DNA of 7,724 nt from an uncultured Pseudomonadota bacterium (lineage in GTDB: Bacteria > Desulfobacterota_B > Binatia > UBA9968): positions 1 to 7,724 of the forward strand of contig CAMLCX010000218.1 in assembly GCA_946478635.1 (NCBI GenBank), read 5' to 3'. A program made the translations under genes and the position numbers. The notes under the pieces are model-generated. The model was not told the origin of the DNA, made no database searches, and was given only the letters and a program-made list of their open reading frames with translations. Each line of letters begins with the position of its first letter. The first letter of the stretch is position 1. Shown in pieces: positions 1-7,155 of the stretch.

Positions 1-1
1 A

Positions 2-76
2 CTAAACGAGAAACTCGAGGGCCGCCTCGCAAATCTTTTTGAGCAGTCTGCTGCAATAATGCTAGTATTTGGCTGA
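2..76 (+). CDS. Possible 3' end of an upstream gene (partial, unidentified)
   Basis: A reading frame open from the window edge ends at TGA 74-76 and would give about 24 residues ([15 protein letters not shown], then SAAIMLVFG). The first part has an amphipathic, helix-like look, but I do not recognise a family. In several bacteria a tyrosine recombinase (xerC/codV) precedes hslV, yet this tail lacks a recognisable XerC ending. The other two forward frames close earlier, at 40-42 and 57-59. A frame this short can be open by chance, and it overlaps the promoter candidate, so this is a weak call. Confidence 0.2.
   Translation, partial: LNEKLEGRLANLFEQSAAIMLVFG
39..68 (+). promoter_or_regulatory. 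Weak sigma70-like promoter candidate for hslV
   Basis: TTGAGC (39-44) matches the -35 consensus at 4 of 6 positions. After 18 bases comes TAGTAT (63-68), also 4 of 6 for the -10, preceded by TGC and so resembling an extended -10. It lies about 68 bases before the hslV start. No heat-shock (sigma32-type) promoter is evident. This is a pattern match only, and such matches are frequent by chance. Confidence 0.25.
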
Positions 77-89
77 TAAATCGGAAAAA

Positions 90-133
90 CGAAAATCCGA
101 GGCCGGCAATCGAAAATCCAAAATCCAAAATTG
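90..133 (+). repeat. A-rich short tandem repeat directly before hslV
   Basis: CGAAAATCC occurs at 90-98 and again at 111-119. The second copy is followed without a gap by AAAATCC (120-126) and AAAATTG (127-133), making a degenerate 7-base tandem series. The repeat ends two bases before the hslV ATG and occupies the position where a Shine-Dalgarno sequence would be expected. No inverted partner arm is present in the window. Confidence 0.6.
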
Positions 134-135
134 AA

Positions 136-666
136 ATGATGCACGGAACGACCATATTAGCGCTGCGTCACGGCGGCAAAGTCGTCGTGGTGGGCGACGG
201 GCAAGTCAGTTTGGGTCAGACGGTGATGAAGCATGGCGCGCGCAAGGTGCGCAAGCTCTATCACGACCGGATCATCGCCGGTTTCGCCGGGGCAACGGCG
301 GATGCATTCACCTTATTCGAGAAGTTCGAGGCCAAGCTCGAGCAGTTCAACGGCAACCTCAAGCGGGCCGCGGTGGAATTGGCCAAAGATTGGCGCACGG
401 ATCGTGTGCTGCGCCGGCTGGAAGCGCTGCTGATCGTTGCGGACGGGAACGACCTTCTCGTCATTTCCGGGGCCGGCGACGTAGTCGAGCCCGACGACGA
501 CGTCATCGCCATCGGTTCCGGCGGCAACTACGCTCTTGCCGCCGCGCGCGTGCTGGTCAAACACACGCAGTTGGATGCCCGAGTCATCGCCGAGGAGGCG
601 ATGCGCGTAGCTGCCGGCATCTGCGTTTACACCAACGATCAACTTACCTTCGAAGAATTGCCTTAG
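136..666 (+). CDS. hslV: ATP-dependent protease peptidase subunit HslV (ClpQ)
   Basis: HslV is the threonine-protease core of the cytoplasmic HslVU (ClpQY) complex. Its double hexameric ring degrades substrates unfolded by HslU. The 176-residue length equals that of E. coli HslV. The start MMHGTTI implies removal of four residues to expose Thr5 as the catalytic N-terminal threonine. In mature numbering the expected active-site residues are present: Asp17, Lys33, Gly45 in the IAGFAG segment and Ser124 in [33 protein letters not shown] and the C-terminal [11 protein letters not shown] are also family-typical. ATG 139 is an equally plausible start. There is no clear Shine-Dalgarno; an A-rich repeat lies immediately upstream. 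The partner hslU lies downstream but is separated by an unusually long gap. The TAG stop coincides with the left end of the palindromic element at 664-911. Confidence 0.97.
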   Translation: MMHGTTILALRHGGKVVVVGDGQVSLGQTVMKHGARKVRKLYHDRIIAGFAGATADAFTLFEKFEAKLEQFNGNLKRAAVELAKDWRTDRVLRRLEALLIVADGNDLLVISGAGDVVEPDDDVIAIGSGGNYALAAARVLVKHTQLDARVIAEEAMRVAAGICVYTNDQLTFEELP

Positions 667-911
667 CCCGGGTTATCCGCGGTAAAGCGACGATCGAGGT
701 GCAACCCTTCCGGAACGAAGGCAAAGCAGGCGTGCCTTGAAGATGCAAGCGGGTTGAGGTGCCCGTGAGGTCCGTAGCGAAAAGGTCCGACAGCGTGCCG
801 AGCGCCGAGAGCAAAATAAAACATTCGCGCCGGTGCCTTCGTTCCTCCAGGGTCAGACCTCGATCGACAGAGTGCCGTCAGGTTTCCTCGTAGCATGAAT
901 AATCCAGGTTA
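664..911. repeat. ~248-bp imperfect palindrome (MITE-like element) abutting the hslV stop
   Basis: Two nested pairs of inverted arms are visible. The outer arms, 664-684 and 891-911, pair at 14 of 21 positions, plus three G-T positions that would be G-U in RNA. The inner arms, 691-723 and 834-866, pair at 27 of 33, including uninterrupted blocks of 10 (CGATCGAGGT) and 12 (GGAACGAAGGCA). The central ~110 bases (724-833) hold no convincing gene. Both ends read TA when pointed inward, which would fit a TA target duplication of the IS630/mariner MITE type, but that is inference. The element could equally be a structured RNA or a REP-derived palindrome. I cannot name a family. Confidence 0.6.
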
Positions 912-970
912 GCGGACCGAATTACGTCAGGCATTTCGTTGCGCTTGGCGTCGTCGCCACACTTCAAAAA

Positions 971-1052
971 ATTGGAGTATTGGAGTGGTGGAGTAATGGA
1001 GTGATGTGTTTCGAGCCAACACTCCAATACTCCGTTACTCCAATACCCCGTT
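971..1052. repeat. Octamer-based inverted repeat, copy 1 (upstream of hslU)
   Basis: The left arm is four tandem octamers of the form TGGAGTNN (973-1004). The right arm has four matching octamers of the form ACTCCANN (1021-1052, two of them degenerate). Positions 971-1003 pair with 1020-1052 at 26 of 33 bases around a 16-base loop. In RNA this would form a long stem-loop in the leader of hslU. No U-tract follows, so an intrinsic terminator is not supported. A second copy lies at 2497-2579. Confidence 0.85.
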
Positions 1053-1087
1053 CTTCTGGAAAGATTGCATTTCCTGGGGAAATTGTT

Positions 1088-1092
1088 AGGAG
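1088..1092 (+). promoter_or_regulatory. Ribosome binding site of hslU
   Basis: AGGAG lies 11 bases before ATG 1104. It is the strongest Shine-Dalgarno match near any candidate hslU start and favours ATG 1104 over ATG 1161, which begins the conserved MTPREIV segment but has no good site in front. Confidence 0.65.
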
Positions 1093-1103
1093 TGATTATT
1101 CTT

Positions 1104-2492
1104 ATGAATCAAGTGGCTAGAAGCACCTCAGCGGAGTCGATAGCGGTTCCCGAGCCGGTCATGACGCCGCGGGAAATCGTTTCCGAGCTGGACCGGTATA
1201 TCGTCGGCCAAAGGGACGCGAAACGCGCGGTGGCCATCGCGTTGCGCAACCGCTGGCGGCGCCAGCTGGTGCCTGAGGATTTGCGCGATGAGATCGCGCC
1301 TAAAAACATTATCATGATCGGGCCTACCGGAGTCGGCAAGACTGAAATTTCGCGCCGGTTAGCCAAGCTGGCCCAGGCGCCGTTTATCAAGGTGGAAGCC
1401 TCCAAATTCACCGAAGTGGGCTACGTCGGCCGCGACGTCGAGTCGATCATTCGCGATTTGACCGATCTCGCCGTCAACATGGTCAAAGAAGAAGAAAAGC
1501 AAAAGGTGGAGCTCAAGGCGCGCGAGGTTGCCGAAGAGCGGGTGCTCGATTTACTCCTGCCGTCAAGCGCGGCGGGAGATGGTGATGGCGATGCCGTCGA
1601 TGGCGCGCGTCTCCAGTCTACCCGGGAAAAGCTCAAGCGCATGCTGCGCGAAGGCAAGATGGACGACCGTTTTGTCGATGTTGAGATCACCCAGTCGTCG
1701 ATGCCGATGATCGAGGTGCTGACGCCGCAGGGCATGGAAGGCATGGAATTCAACCTGAAAGAAATGTTTTCCAACATGCTGCCGAAGAAAACCAAAAATA
1801 AAACGGTCAAGGTTCCCGAGGCGCTGGAAATTCTGACGCAGGAGGAAGCAAGCCGATTGGTCGACATGGATAAAGTGACCAGCGAGGCCGTGCGCCGGGT
1901 CGAGCAATCGGGCATCGTTTTTCTCGACGAGATCGACAAGATCGCCGGCCGCGAGTCCGTCAATGGTCCGGACGTGTCGCGCCAGGGCGTGCAGCGAGAC
2001 CTCTTGCCGATCGTCGAAGGCTCGACGGTGAATACCAAATACGGCATGGTCAAAACCGACCATATTCTTTTTGTCGCTTCGGGAGCGTTTCACACGGCGA
2101 AACCATCGGATTTGATTCCCGAGTTTCAGGGGCGCTTCCCGATACGCGTCGAACTGAGCTCGCTGACCAAAGAGGACCTCGTGCGCATATTGACCGAGCC
2201 GAAGAATGCTTTGATCAAGCAATATAAAGCTCTGCTCGAAACCGAAGGCGTGCACCTGAATTTTGCCGACGACGCGATTCAGGAAATCGCTCAGATAGCG
2301 ACCGACGTCAACGAAAGCATGGAAAACATCGGCGCACGCCGGCTGCATACGATTTTAGAGCGGCTGCTCGACGACGTGTCTTTCTCGGCGCCGGAAATCC
2401 ATGGCAAAGAGGTTGCCATTGACGCCCAGTACGTACGCGAGCGGCTGTCGCCGATCTTGAAGAATGAAGACCTGTCGCGCTATATCCTCTGA
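1104..2492 (+). CDS. hslU: ATP-dependent protease ATPase subunit HslU (ClpY)
   Basis: HslU is the AAA+ hexamer that unfolds substrates and feeds them to HslV in the cytoplasm. From ATG 1104 the protein has 462 residues. Visible in order are [17 protein letters not shown] (20-36), Walker A GPTGVGKT (73-80), the GYVG pore loop (106-109), the I-domain insert (about 110-245) with an Asp/Gly-rich linker [10 protein letters not shown] (158-167), Walker B IVFLDEID (271-278), the probable arginine finger in QGRFP (Arg344) and sensor 2 GARR (410-413). The C-terminal NEDLSRYIL is the tail that inserts into HslV and activates it. A start at ATG 1161 would give 443 residues, the E. coli length, but the AGGAG at 1088-1092 supports the longer form with 19 extra residues. 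The gene is bracketed by two copies of the octamer palindrome. Confidence 0.97.
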   Translation: MNQVARSTSAESIAVPEPVMTPREIVSELDRYIVGQRDAKRAVAIALRNRWRRQLVPEDLRDEIAPKNIIMIGPTGVGKTEISRRLAKLAQAPFIKVEASKFTEVGYVGRDVESIIRDLTDLAVNMVKEEEKQKVELKAREVAEERVLDLLLPSSAAGDGDGDAVDGARLQSTREKLKRMLREGKMDDRFVDVEITQSSMPMIEVLTPQGMEGMEFNLKEMFSNMLPKKTKNKTVKVPEALEILTQEEASRLVDMDKVTSEAVRRVEQSGIVFLDEIDKIAGRESVNGPDVSRQGVQRDLLPIVEGSTVNTKYGMVKTDHILFVASGAFHTAKPSDLIPEFQGRFPIRVELSSLTKEDLVRILTEPKNALIKQYKALLETEGVHLNFADDAIQEIAQIATDVNESMENIGARRLHTILERLLDDVSFSAPEIHGKEVAIDAQYVRERLSPILKNEDLSRYIL

Positions 2493-2496
2493 GAAG

Positions 2497-3525
<1,029 letters not shown>

Positions 3526-3526
<1 letters not shown>

Positions 3527-4716
3527 TGAAGAACCGGGATATCGCCGCGCTGACAGAAAAATATGTCGCCAAAACCTACGCCCGAGCGCCGATCGCGTTG
3601 GTCAAGGGCAAGGGAACAAAAGTTTGGGACGCCAACGGCAAGGAGTACCTCGATTTTCTCGCCGGGATTGCCGTCAATAGTTTAGGTCATTGTCATCCCG
3701 CCATCGTCAAGGCGATCAAGCAGCAAGCGCAGAAGCTGCTTCACGTTTCGAATCTCTATCATATCCAGCCGCAGTCCGAGCTGGCGCGCGAGCTCTGCCG
3801 CCATTCCTTCGCGGACAGAGCCTTTTTTTGCAACAGCGGCGCCGAGGCCAACGAGGCGGCCATCAAGCTGGCGCGCCGCTATGGAGCCGAGAAACTCGGC
3901 GGCAAATATGAAGTCATCTCGACGCACAACTCGTTTCACGGGCGTACGCTGGCGACGTTGACCGCGACCGGGCAGGAAAAAATCCGCGCCGGTTATGATC
4001 CTCTGCCGACGGGATTTCGCCAGGTGCCGTATAACGACCTAGCTGCGACCGAGGCAGCCATCGACCCGCAGAAAACCGCCGCTATTATGGTTGAACCGAT
4101 TCAAGCCGAGGGCGGCGTCGTGGTCGCCAATGAAATTTATATGCTCGGCCTGCGCGAGCTTTGCGATCAGCGCGGCCTGTTGCTGATCTTCGATGAAGTG
4201 CAAACCGGCATGGGCCGCACGGGCAAACTATTTGGGTACGAGCATTTCGGCGTCAAGCCGGACATTATGACTTTGGCAAAAGCTCTGGGTGGCGGCCTGC
4301 CGCTCGGGGCCATGCTGGCGCGCGAAGATGTCGCGAGTAGCTTTGGTCCCGGCAGTCATGCCTCCACGTTCGGTGGCAACCCTGTGTCCTGTGCCGCTGG
4401 ATTGGCGGTTATGAACGCGCTCGTCAGCGGCGGTGTGCTCAAGAATTGTGTCCAGATGGGCAAGTATTTGGTCAAATCGCTCGAAGCGATGAAAAAGCGT
4501 TTCCCGTTTATCCGCGAGGTTCGCGGCAAAGGCTTGCTGATCGGCGTCGAATTGACGATCGATGGAAGCAAGATCGCGGAAACTTGCATGCAGGAAGGCT
4601 TGCTGCTCAACTGCACCGCCACCAAGGTGCTGCGTTTTGCGCCGCCGTTGACGATTACCAAGCGCGAAATCGACCGCGCCATGGCGATTTTGGAAAAGGT
4701 CCTCGCTCACCTATAA
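3526..4716 (+). CDS. argD: Acetylornithine aminotransferase ArgD
   Basis: This is a PLP-dependent class III aminotransferase that converts N-acetylglutamate semialdehyde to N-acetylornithine using glutamate. The 396-residue length is usual. Motifs include CNSGAEANEAAIK (102-114), which binds the PLP phosphate, SFHGRT (136-141), the PLP-ring aspartate in IFDEVQTGMGRTGK (Asp223), Lys252 in TLAKALGGGLP as the Schiff-base lysine, and HASTFGGNP (278-286). Related ornithine or succinylornithine aminotransferases share these motifs; placement between argB and argF makes the acetylornithine role the best call. The start overlaps the argB stop by one base (TAATG). A weak GAGG at 3509-3512 is 13 bases away, so coupling to argB translation is likely. 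Confidence 0.96.
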
Positions 4717-4734
4717 ATCGGCTCCGCACGTGGC

Positions 4735-5700
4735 ATGAGTAAACGCGACCTACTGAATTTCGCGGGCCTTAGCCGCCGCGATTTTGAAGTTATTTTAGCA
4801 ACGGCAGGCGATCTCAAGCGCAGGCAGAAGCGTGGCATAGCGCATCGTTTGCTGGCCGGGAAAAGTCTTGCCCTGGTTTTTGAAAAGCCCAGTCTGCGCA
4901 CGCGCGCGACATTCGAAGTGGGCATGAACCAGTTGGGCGGGAGCGTGATCTTCCTGGGGCCCGCGGAGGTTGGACTGGGCACGCGGGAAACTCCGGCCGA
5001 TTGCGCGCGCAGCCTGGCGCGTTGGGTGGATCTAATCGCGGTGCGCACCTTCGCGCAGAAAACGCTGGATGAGATGGCTTCCTATTCATCGGTTCCGGTG
5101 ATCAATGCGCTGACGGACCTCTATCATCCCTGTCAGATTTTGGCCGACTGCCAGACGCTCGTTGAGCACAAGGGCAAGTTGGCCGGATTGAAAGTCGCGT
5201 TTGTCGGCGACGGCAACAATATGGTTCATTCTTGGATCGAGGCGGCGGCGCTCGTACCTTTTTCGTTTACCCTGGCTTGTCCCCAGGGCTATGAGCCCGA
5301 CGCCGATATCGTTTCCAAAGCTCGCGCGGCTGGCGCCCAAGTCGCGGTGACGCAGTCGGTGGAAGAAGCGGTAAGAGGTGCGGACGCCGTCTACACCGAT
5401 GTCTGGACCAGCATGGGTCAGGAACAGGAATCCCAGGAGCGCCGCCGCGCCTTTAGAAATTATCAGGTCGATCGGCGCATCGTGGATCTGGCCAAGAAAG
5501 ACGCGGTTGTGATGCATTGTTTGCCGGCTCATCGCGGCGAGGAAATCACGGCTGAGGTTTTGGAGAGCCCGCAGTGCGTGGCCTTCGATCAGGCGGAAAA
5601 TCGATTGCATGCACAAAAGGCGGCGATGGCGTGGCTGGTTAATGGGTTCAAGAGCTCAAAAGTTCAAGGTTCAAGACATTCAACGAAGAGAAAGCGCTAG
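4735..5700 (+). CDS. argF: Ornithine carbamoyltransferase ArgF
   Basis: ArgF condenses carbamoyl phosphate with ornithine to citrulline. The carbamoyl-phosphate motif SLRTR (53-57, in FEKPSLRTRATFE), HPCQ (131-134), the ornithine-domain segments GDGNNMVHSW (158-167) and DVWTSMG (222-228), and HCLPAHRG (261-268) are all present. They separate it from aspartate carbamoyltransferase. NN-x-x-HS is as in human OTC, so the His is not an anomaly. The protein has 321 residues, somewhat longer than the usual 300-310. The last ~16 residues (SSKVQGSRHSTKRKR) are encoded by a degenerate GTTCAAGA repeat and look like a recent, basic, non-conserved tail. The gene starts 18 bases after argD with only a weak Shine-Dalgarno (GTGG). 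Its TAG stop forms part of the argG ribosome binding site. Confidence 0.96.
   Translation: MSKRDLLNFAGLSRRDFEVILATAGDLKRRQKRGIAHRLLAGKSLALVFEKPSLRTRATFEVGMNQLGGSVIFLGPAEVGLGTRETPADCARSLARWVDLIAVRTFAQKTLDEMASYSSVPVINALTDLYHPCQILADCQTLVEHKGKLAGLKVAFVGDGNNMVHSWIEAAALVPFSFTLACPQGYEPDADIVSKARAAGAQVAVTQSVEEAVRGADAVYTDVWTSMGQEQESQERRRAFRNYQVDRRIVDLAKKDAVVMHCLPAHRGEEITAEVLESPQCVAFDQAENRLHAQKAAMAWLVNGFKSSKVQGSRHSTKRKR
5646..5684 (+). repeat. GTTCAAGA-type tandem repeat inside the 3' end of argF
   Basis: Degenerate near-octamer units follow one another: GTTCAAGA (5646-5653), GCTCAAAA (5654-5661), GTTCAAG (5662-5668), GTTCAAGA (5669-5676) and CATTCAAC (5677-5684). The unit length is close to that of the octamers around hslU but the motif differs. 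It lies where intergenic sequence would be expected if ArgF ended at its usual length, so the coding frame probably ran into it. Confidence 0.6.
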
Positions 5701-5702
5701 GA
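5698..5702 (+). promoter_or_regulatory. Ribosome binding site of argG overlapping the argF stop
   Basis: TAGGA includes the argF stop TAG (5698-5700) and lies 10 bases before the argG ATG. The overlap suggests that translation of argG is linked to termination on argF. Confidence 0.5.
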
Positions 5703-5712
5703 TTGGACGACG

Positions 5713-6912
5713 ATGAAAGTCAACAAAGTAGTATTGGCCTACTCGGGCGGATTGGACACCTCGGTTATTTTGCGTTGGCTGAAAGAGGAGTACGGCTGCG
5801 AAGTGATCGCTTTCTGCGCCGATCTGGGCCAAGGCGAAGATCTGCAAGCGATCAAACGCAAAGCGATCACGACCGGCGCGAGCAAAGTCGTGATCGGCGA
5901 CCTGCGCGAAGAATTCGTTAAAGACTATGTGTTCCCCATGCTGCGCGCCAATGCGGTGTACGAAGGTTCCTATCTCCTCGGCACATCCATCGCGCGGCCG
6001 CTCATCGCCAAGGGACAGATCGATGTGGCGGTGAAAGAAAAAGCCGACGCCGTATCGCACGGCGCAACCGGCAAGGGCAACGATCAAGTGCGCTTCGAGC
6101 TTACCTATTACGCACTCAAGCCGGGCATCAAAGTCATCGCTCCCTGGCGCTCGTGGAATCTCAATGCGCGCTCGACGCTGATCGATTACGCGCGCAAGCA
6201 CGGCATTCCCGTGCCGGTGACCAAGGCCAAGCCCTACAGCACCGATCGGAATTTGTTCCACATCAGCTACGAGGGCGGTATTCTGGAAGATCCCTGGAAG
6301 GAACCGCCGGCTGACATGTTCGTCTGGTGTCGTTCAGTGGAGAAAGCGCCGAACCGCCCGGAGTATATCGAAATCGATTATCAGAGCGGCAATCCGGTGG
6401 CGGTGAACGGCCGCAGGCTTACGCCGGCCAACCTGCTCGCACGTCTCAACGACTTTGGCGCCAAACATGGCATCGGGCGGGTCGATCTGGTGGAAAACCG
6501 CTACGTCGGCATGAAATCGCGCGGTGTCTACGAAACTCCCGGGGGCACAATTCTGCACGCGGCGCACCGCGGCGTCGAGTCGATCACCATGGATCGCGAG
6601 GTGATGCGCCTGCGCGATTCGTTGGTCCCGCGCTACGCGGAGATGATTTACTACGGCTACTGGTTCGCGCCAGAGCGCGAGGTGTTGCAGAAGACCATGG
6701 ACGCGGCGCAAGCCAACGTGAGCGGCCGGGTGAGGCTCAAGCTTTACAAGGGCAACGTCGCTGTCGTCGGGCGCAAATCGGAGACTTCGCTGTACGATCC
6801 GGATGTGGCGACGTTCGAGGCGGATCAGGTCTATCAGCAGGGTGATGCCGAGGGGTTCATTCGCCTGAATGCGCTTCGCCTGCGGCTCCGGCGCCTGAGC
6901 CGGGCGAAATAA
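5713..6912 (+). CDS. argG: Argininosuccinate synthase ArgG
   Basis: ArgG joins citrulline and aspartate with ATP, giving argininosuccinate, AMP and pyrophosphate. The 399 residues correspond to the usual ~400-residue bacterial type. The N-terminal PP-loop AYSGGLDTS (9-17) binds [18 protein letters not shown] (115-129) is the aspartate/citrulline signature. APWRSW (143-148), [15 protein letters not shown] (175-189), [19 protein letters not shown] (253-271), YETPGG (273-278) and the C-terminal [11 protein letters not shown] (381-391) are conserved family segments. It follows argF by 12 bases, with TAGGA as ribosome binding site. The C-terminal helix ends in a basic stretch (RRLSRAK), not unusual for the family. 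The gene is intact; no missing residue is seen. Confidence 0.97.
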   Translation: MKVNKVVLAYSGGLDTSVILRWLKEEYGCEVIAFCADLGQGEDLQAIKRKAITTGASKVVIGDLREEFVKDYVFPMLRANAVYEGSYLLGTSIARPLIAKGQIDVAVKEKADAVSHGATGKGNDQVRFELTYYALKPGIKVIAPWRSWNLNARSTLIDYARKHGIPVPVTKAKPYSTDRNLFHISYEGGILEDPWKEPPADMFVWCRSVEKAPNRPEYIEIDYQSGNPVAVNGRRLTPANLLARLNDFGAKHGIGRVDLVENRYVGMKSRGVYETPGGTILHAAHRGVESITMDREVMRLRDSLVPRYAEMIYYGYWFAPEREVLQKTMDAAQANVSGRVRLKLYKGNVAVVGRKSETSLYDPDVATFEADQVYQQGDAEGFIRLNALRLRLRRLSRAK

Positions 6913-6957
6913 AGAATTAAAAAGCAGGGTTCTTCTGGGTTAGTGTGGAGGAGTGGG

Positions 6958-7093
6958 CACCACGAAGGACACGAAGACCACGAAGGAGACTCTAAAAATT
7001 AATACTTTGGCTCCGAACTTCGCGACCTTCGTGGTGAAAATTTCGTTTCAATTTGTTTGGTTGCGGCTTCGCCGCGCTGGGAACTTCGTGGTG
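6958..7093. repeat. Nonamer-based inverted repeat between argG and argH
   Basis: The left arm contains three tandem nonamers: ACCACGAAG (6959-6967), GACACGAAG (6968-6976) and ACCACGAAG (6977-6985). The inverted arm at 7018-7036 pairs with 6958-6976 at 17 of 19 positions. A further inverted partial copy, CTTCGTGGTG, lies at 7084-7093. Between the last two is a perfect small hairpin, GCGGC-TTC-GCCGC (7063-7075). No T-run follows, so termination is not supported. A 68-codon frame across it (6953-7159) is a translation of the repeat and not a credible gene. Confidence 0.75.
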
Positions 7094-7155
7094 AGCAAAC
7101 TCAAGGTGACTGATCTAATTTTACCCATACGGAAACCTGAAGATAGAAATTCGCT

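Larger units (their letters stand above)
667..1103. other. Long hslV-hslU gap without a supported gene
   Basis: This 437-base stretch separates two genes that are normally adjacent or overlapping. It contains the palindromic element ending at 911, a short unremarkable segment (912-970), the octamer inverted repeat (971-1052) and the hslU leader. No reading frame in it, on either strand, resembles a known protein. I see no tRNA, clear promoter or U-rich intrinsic terminator. Confidence 0.7.

Noticed and set aside
736..768. Possible sigma32 heat-shock promoter (CTTGAAG followed by CCCGTG) for hslU
   Set aside because: The spacing is longer than the family allows and the second box is poor; it also falls inside the palindromic element.
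663..896. 77-codon reading frame on the minus strand between hslV and hslU
   Set aside because: It lies almost wholly within the palindromic element, overlaps the hslV end and resembles no known protein; palindromes in GC-rich DNA give open frames by chance.
946..959. Small hairpin TGGCG-TCGT-CGCCA before the octamer repeat
   Set aside because: The stem is only five base pairs, no T-run follows, and this is expected by chance in GC-rich sequence.
1563..2348. Long antisense reading frame (261 codons) across hslU, with another at 1421-2053
   Set aside because: The sense strand encodes a fully conserved HslU; the antisense products are low-complexity and look like shadows of its codon bias.
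6327..6845. 172-codon second frame inside argG
   Set aside because: It overlaps conserved ArgG sequence entirely, is rich in Arg/Gly/Ala and is typical of a GC-rich off-frame shadow.
6883..6902. Hairpin CGGCTC/GAGCCG at the end of argG as a terminator
   Set aside because: It lies within the coding sequence, has only a 6-bp stem and is not followed by a T-run.
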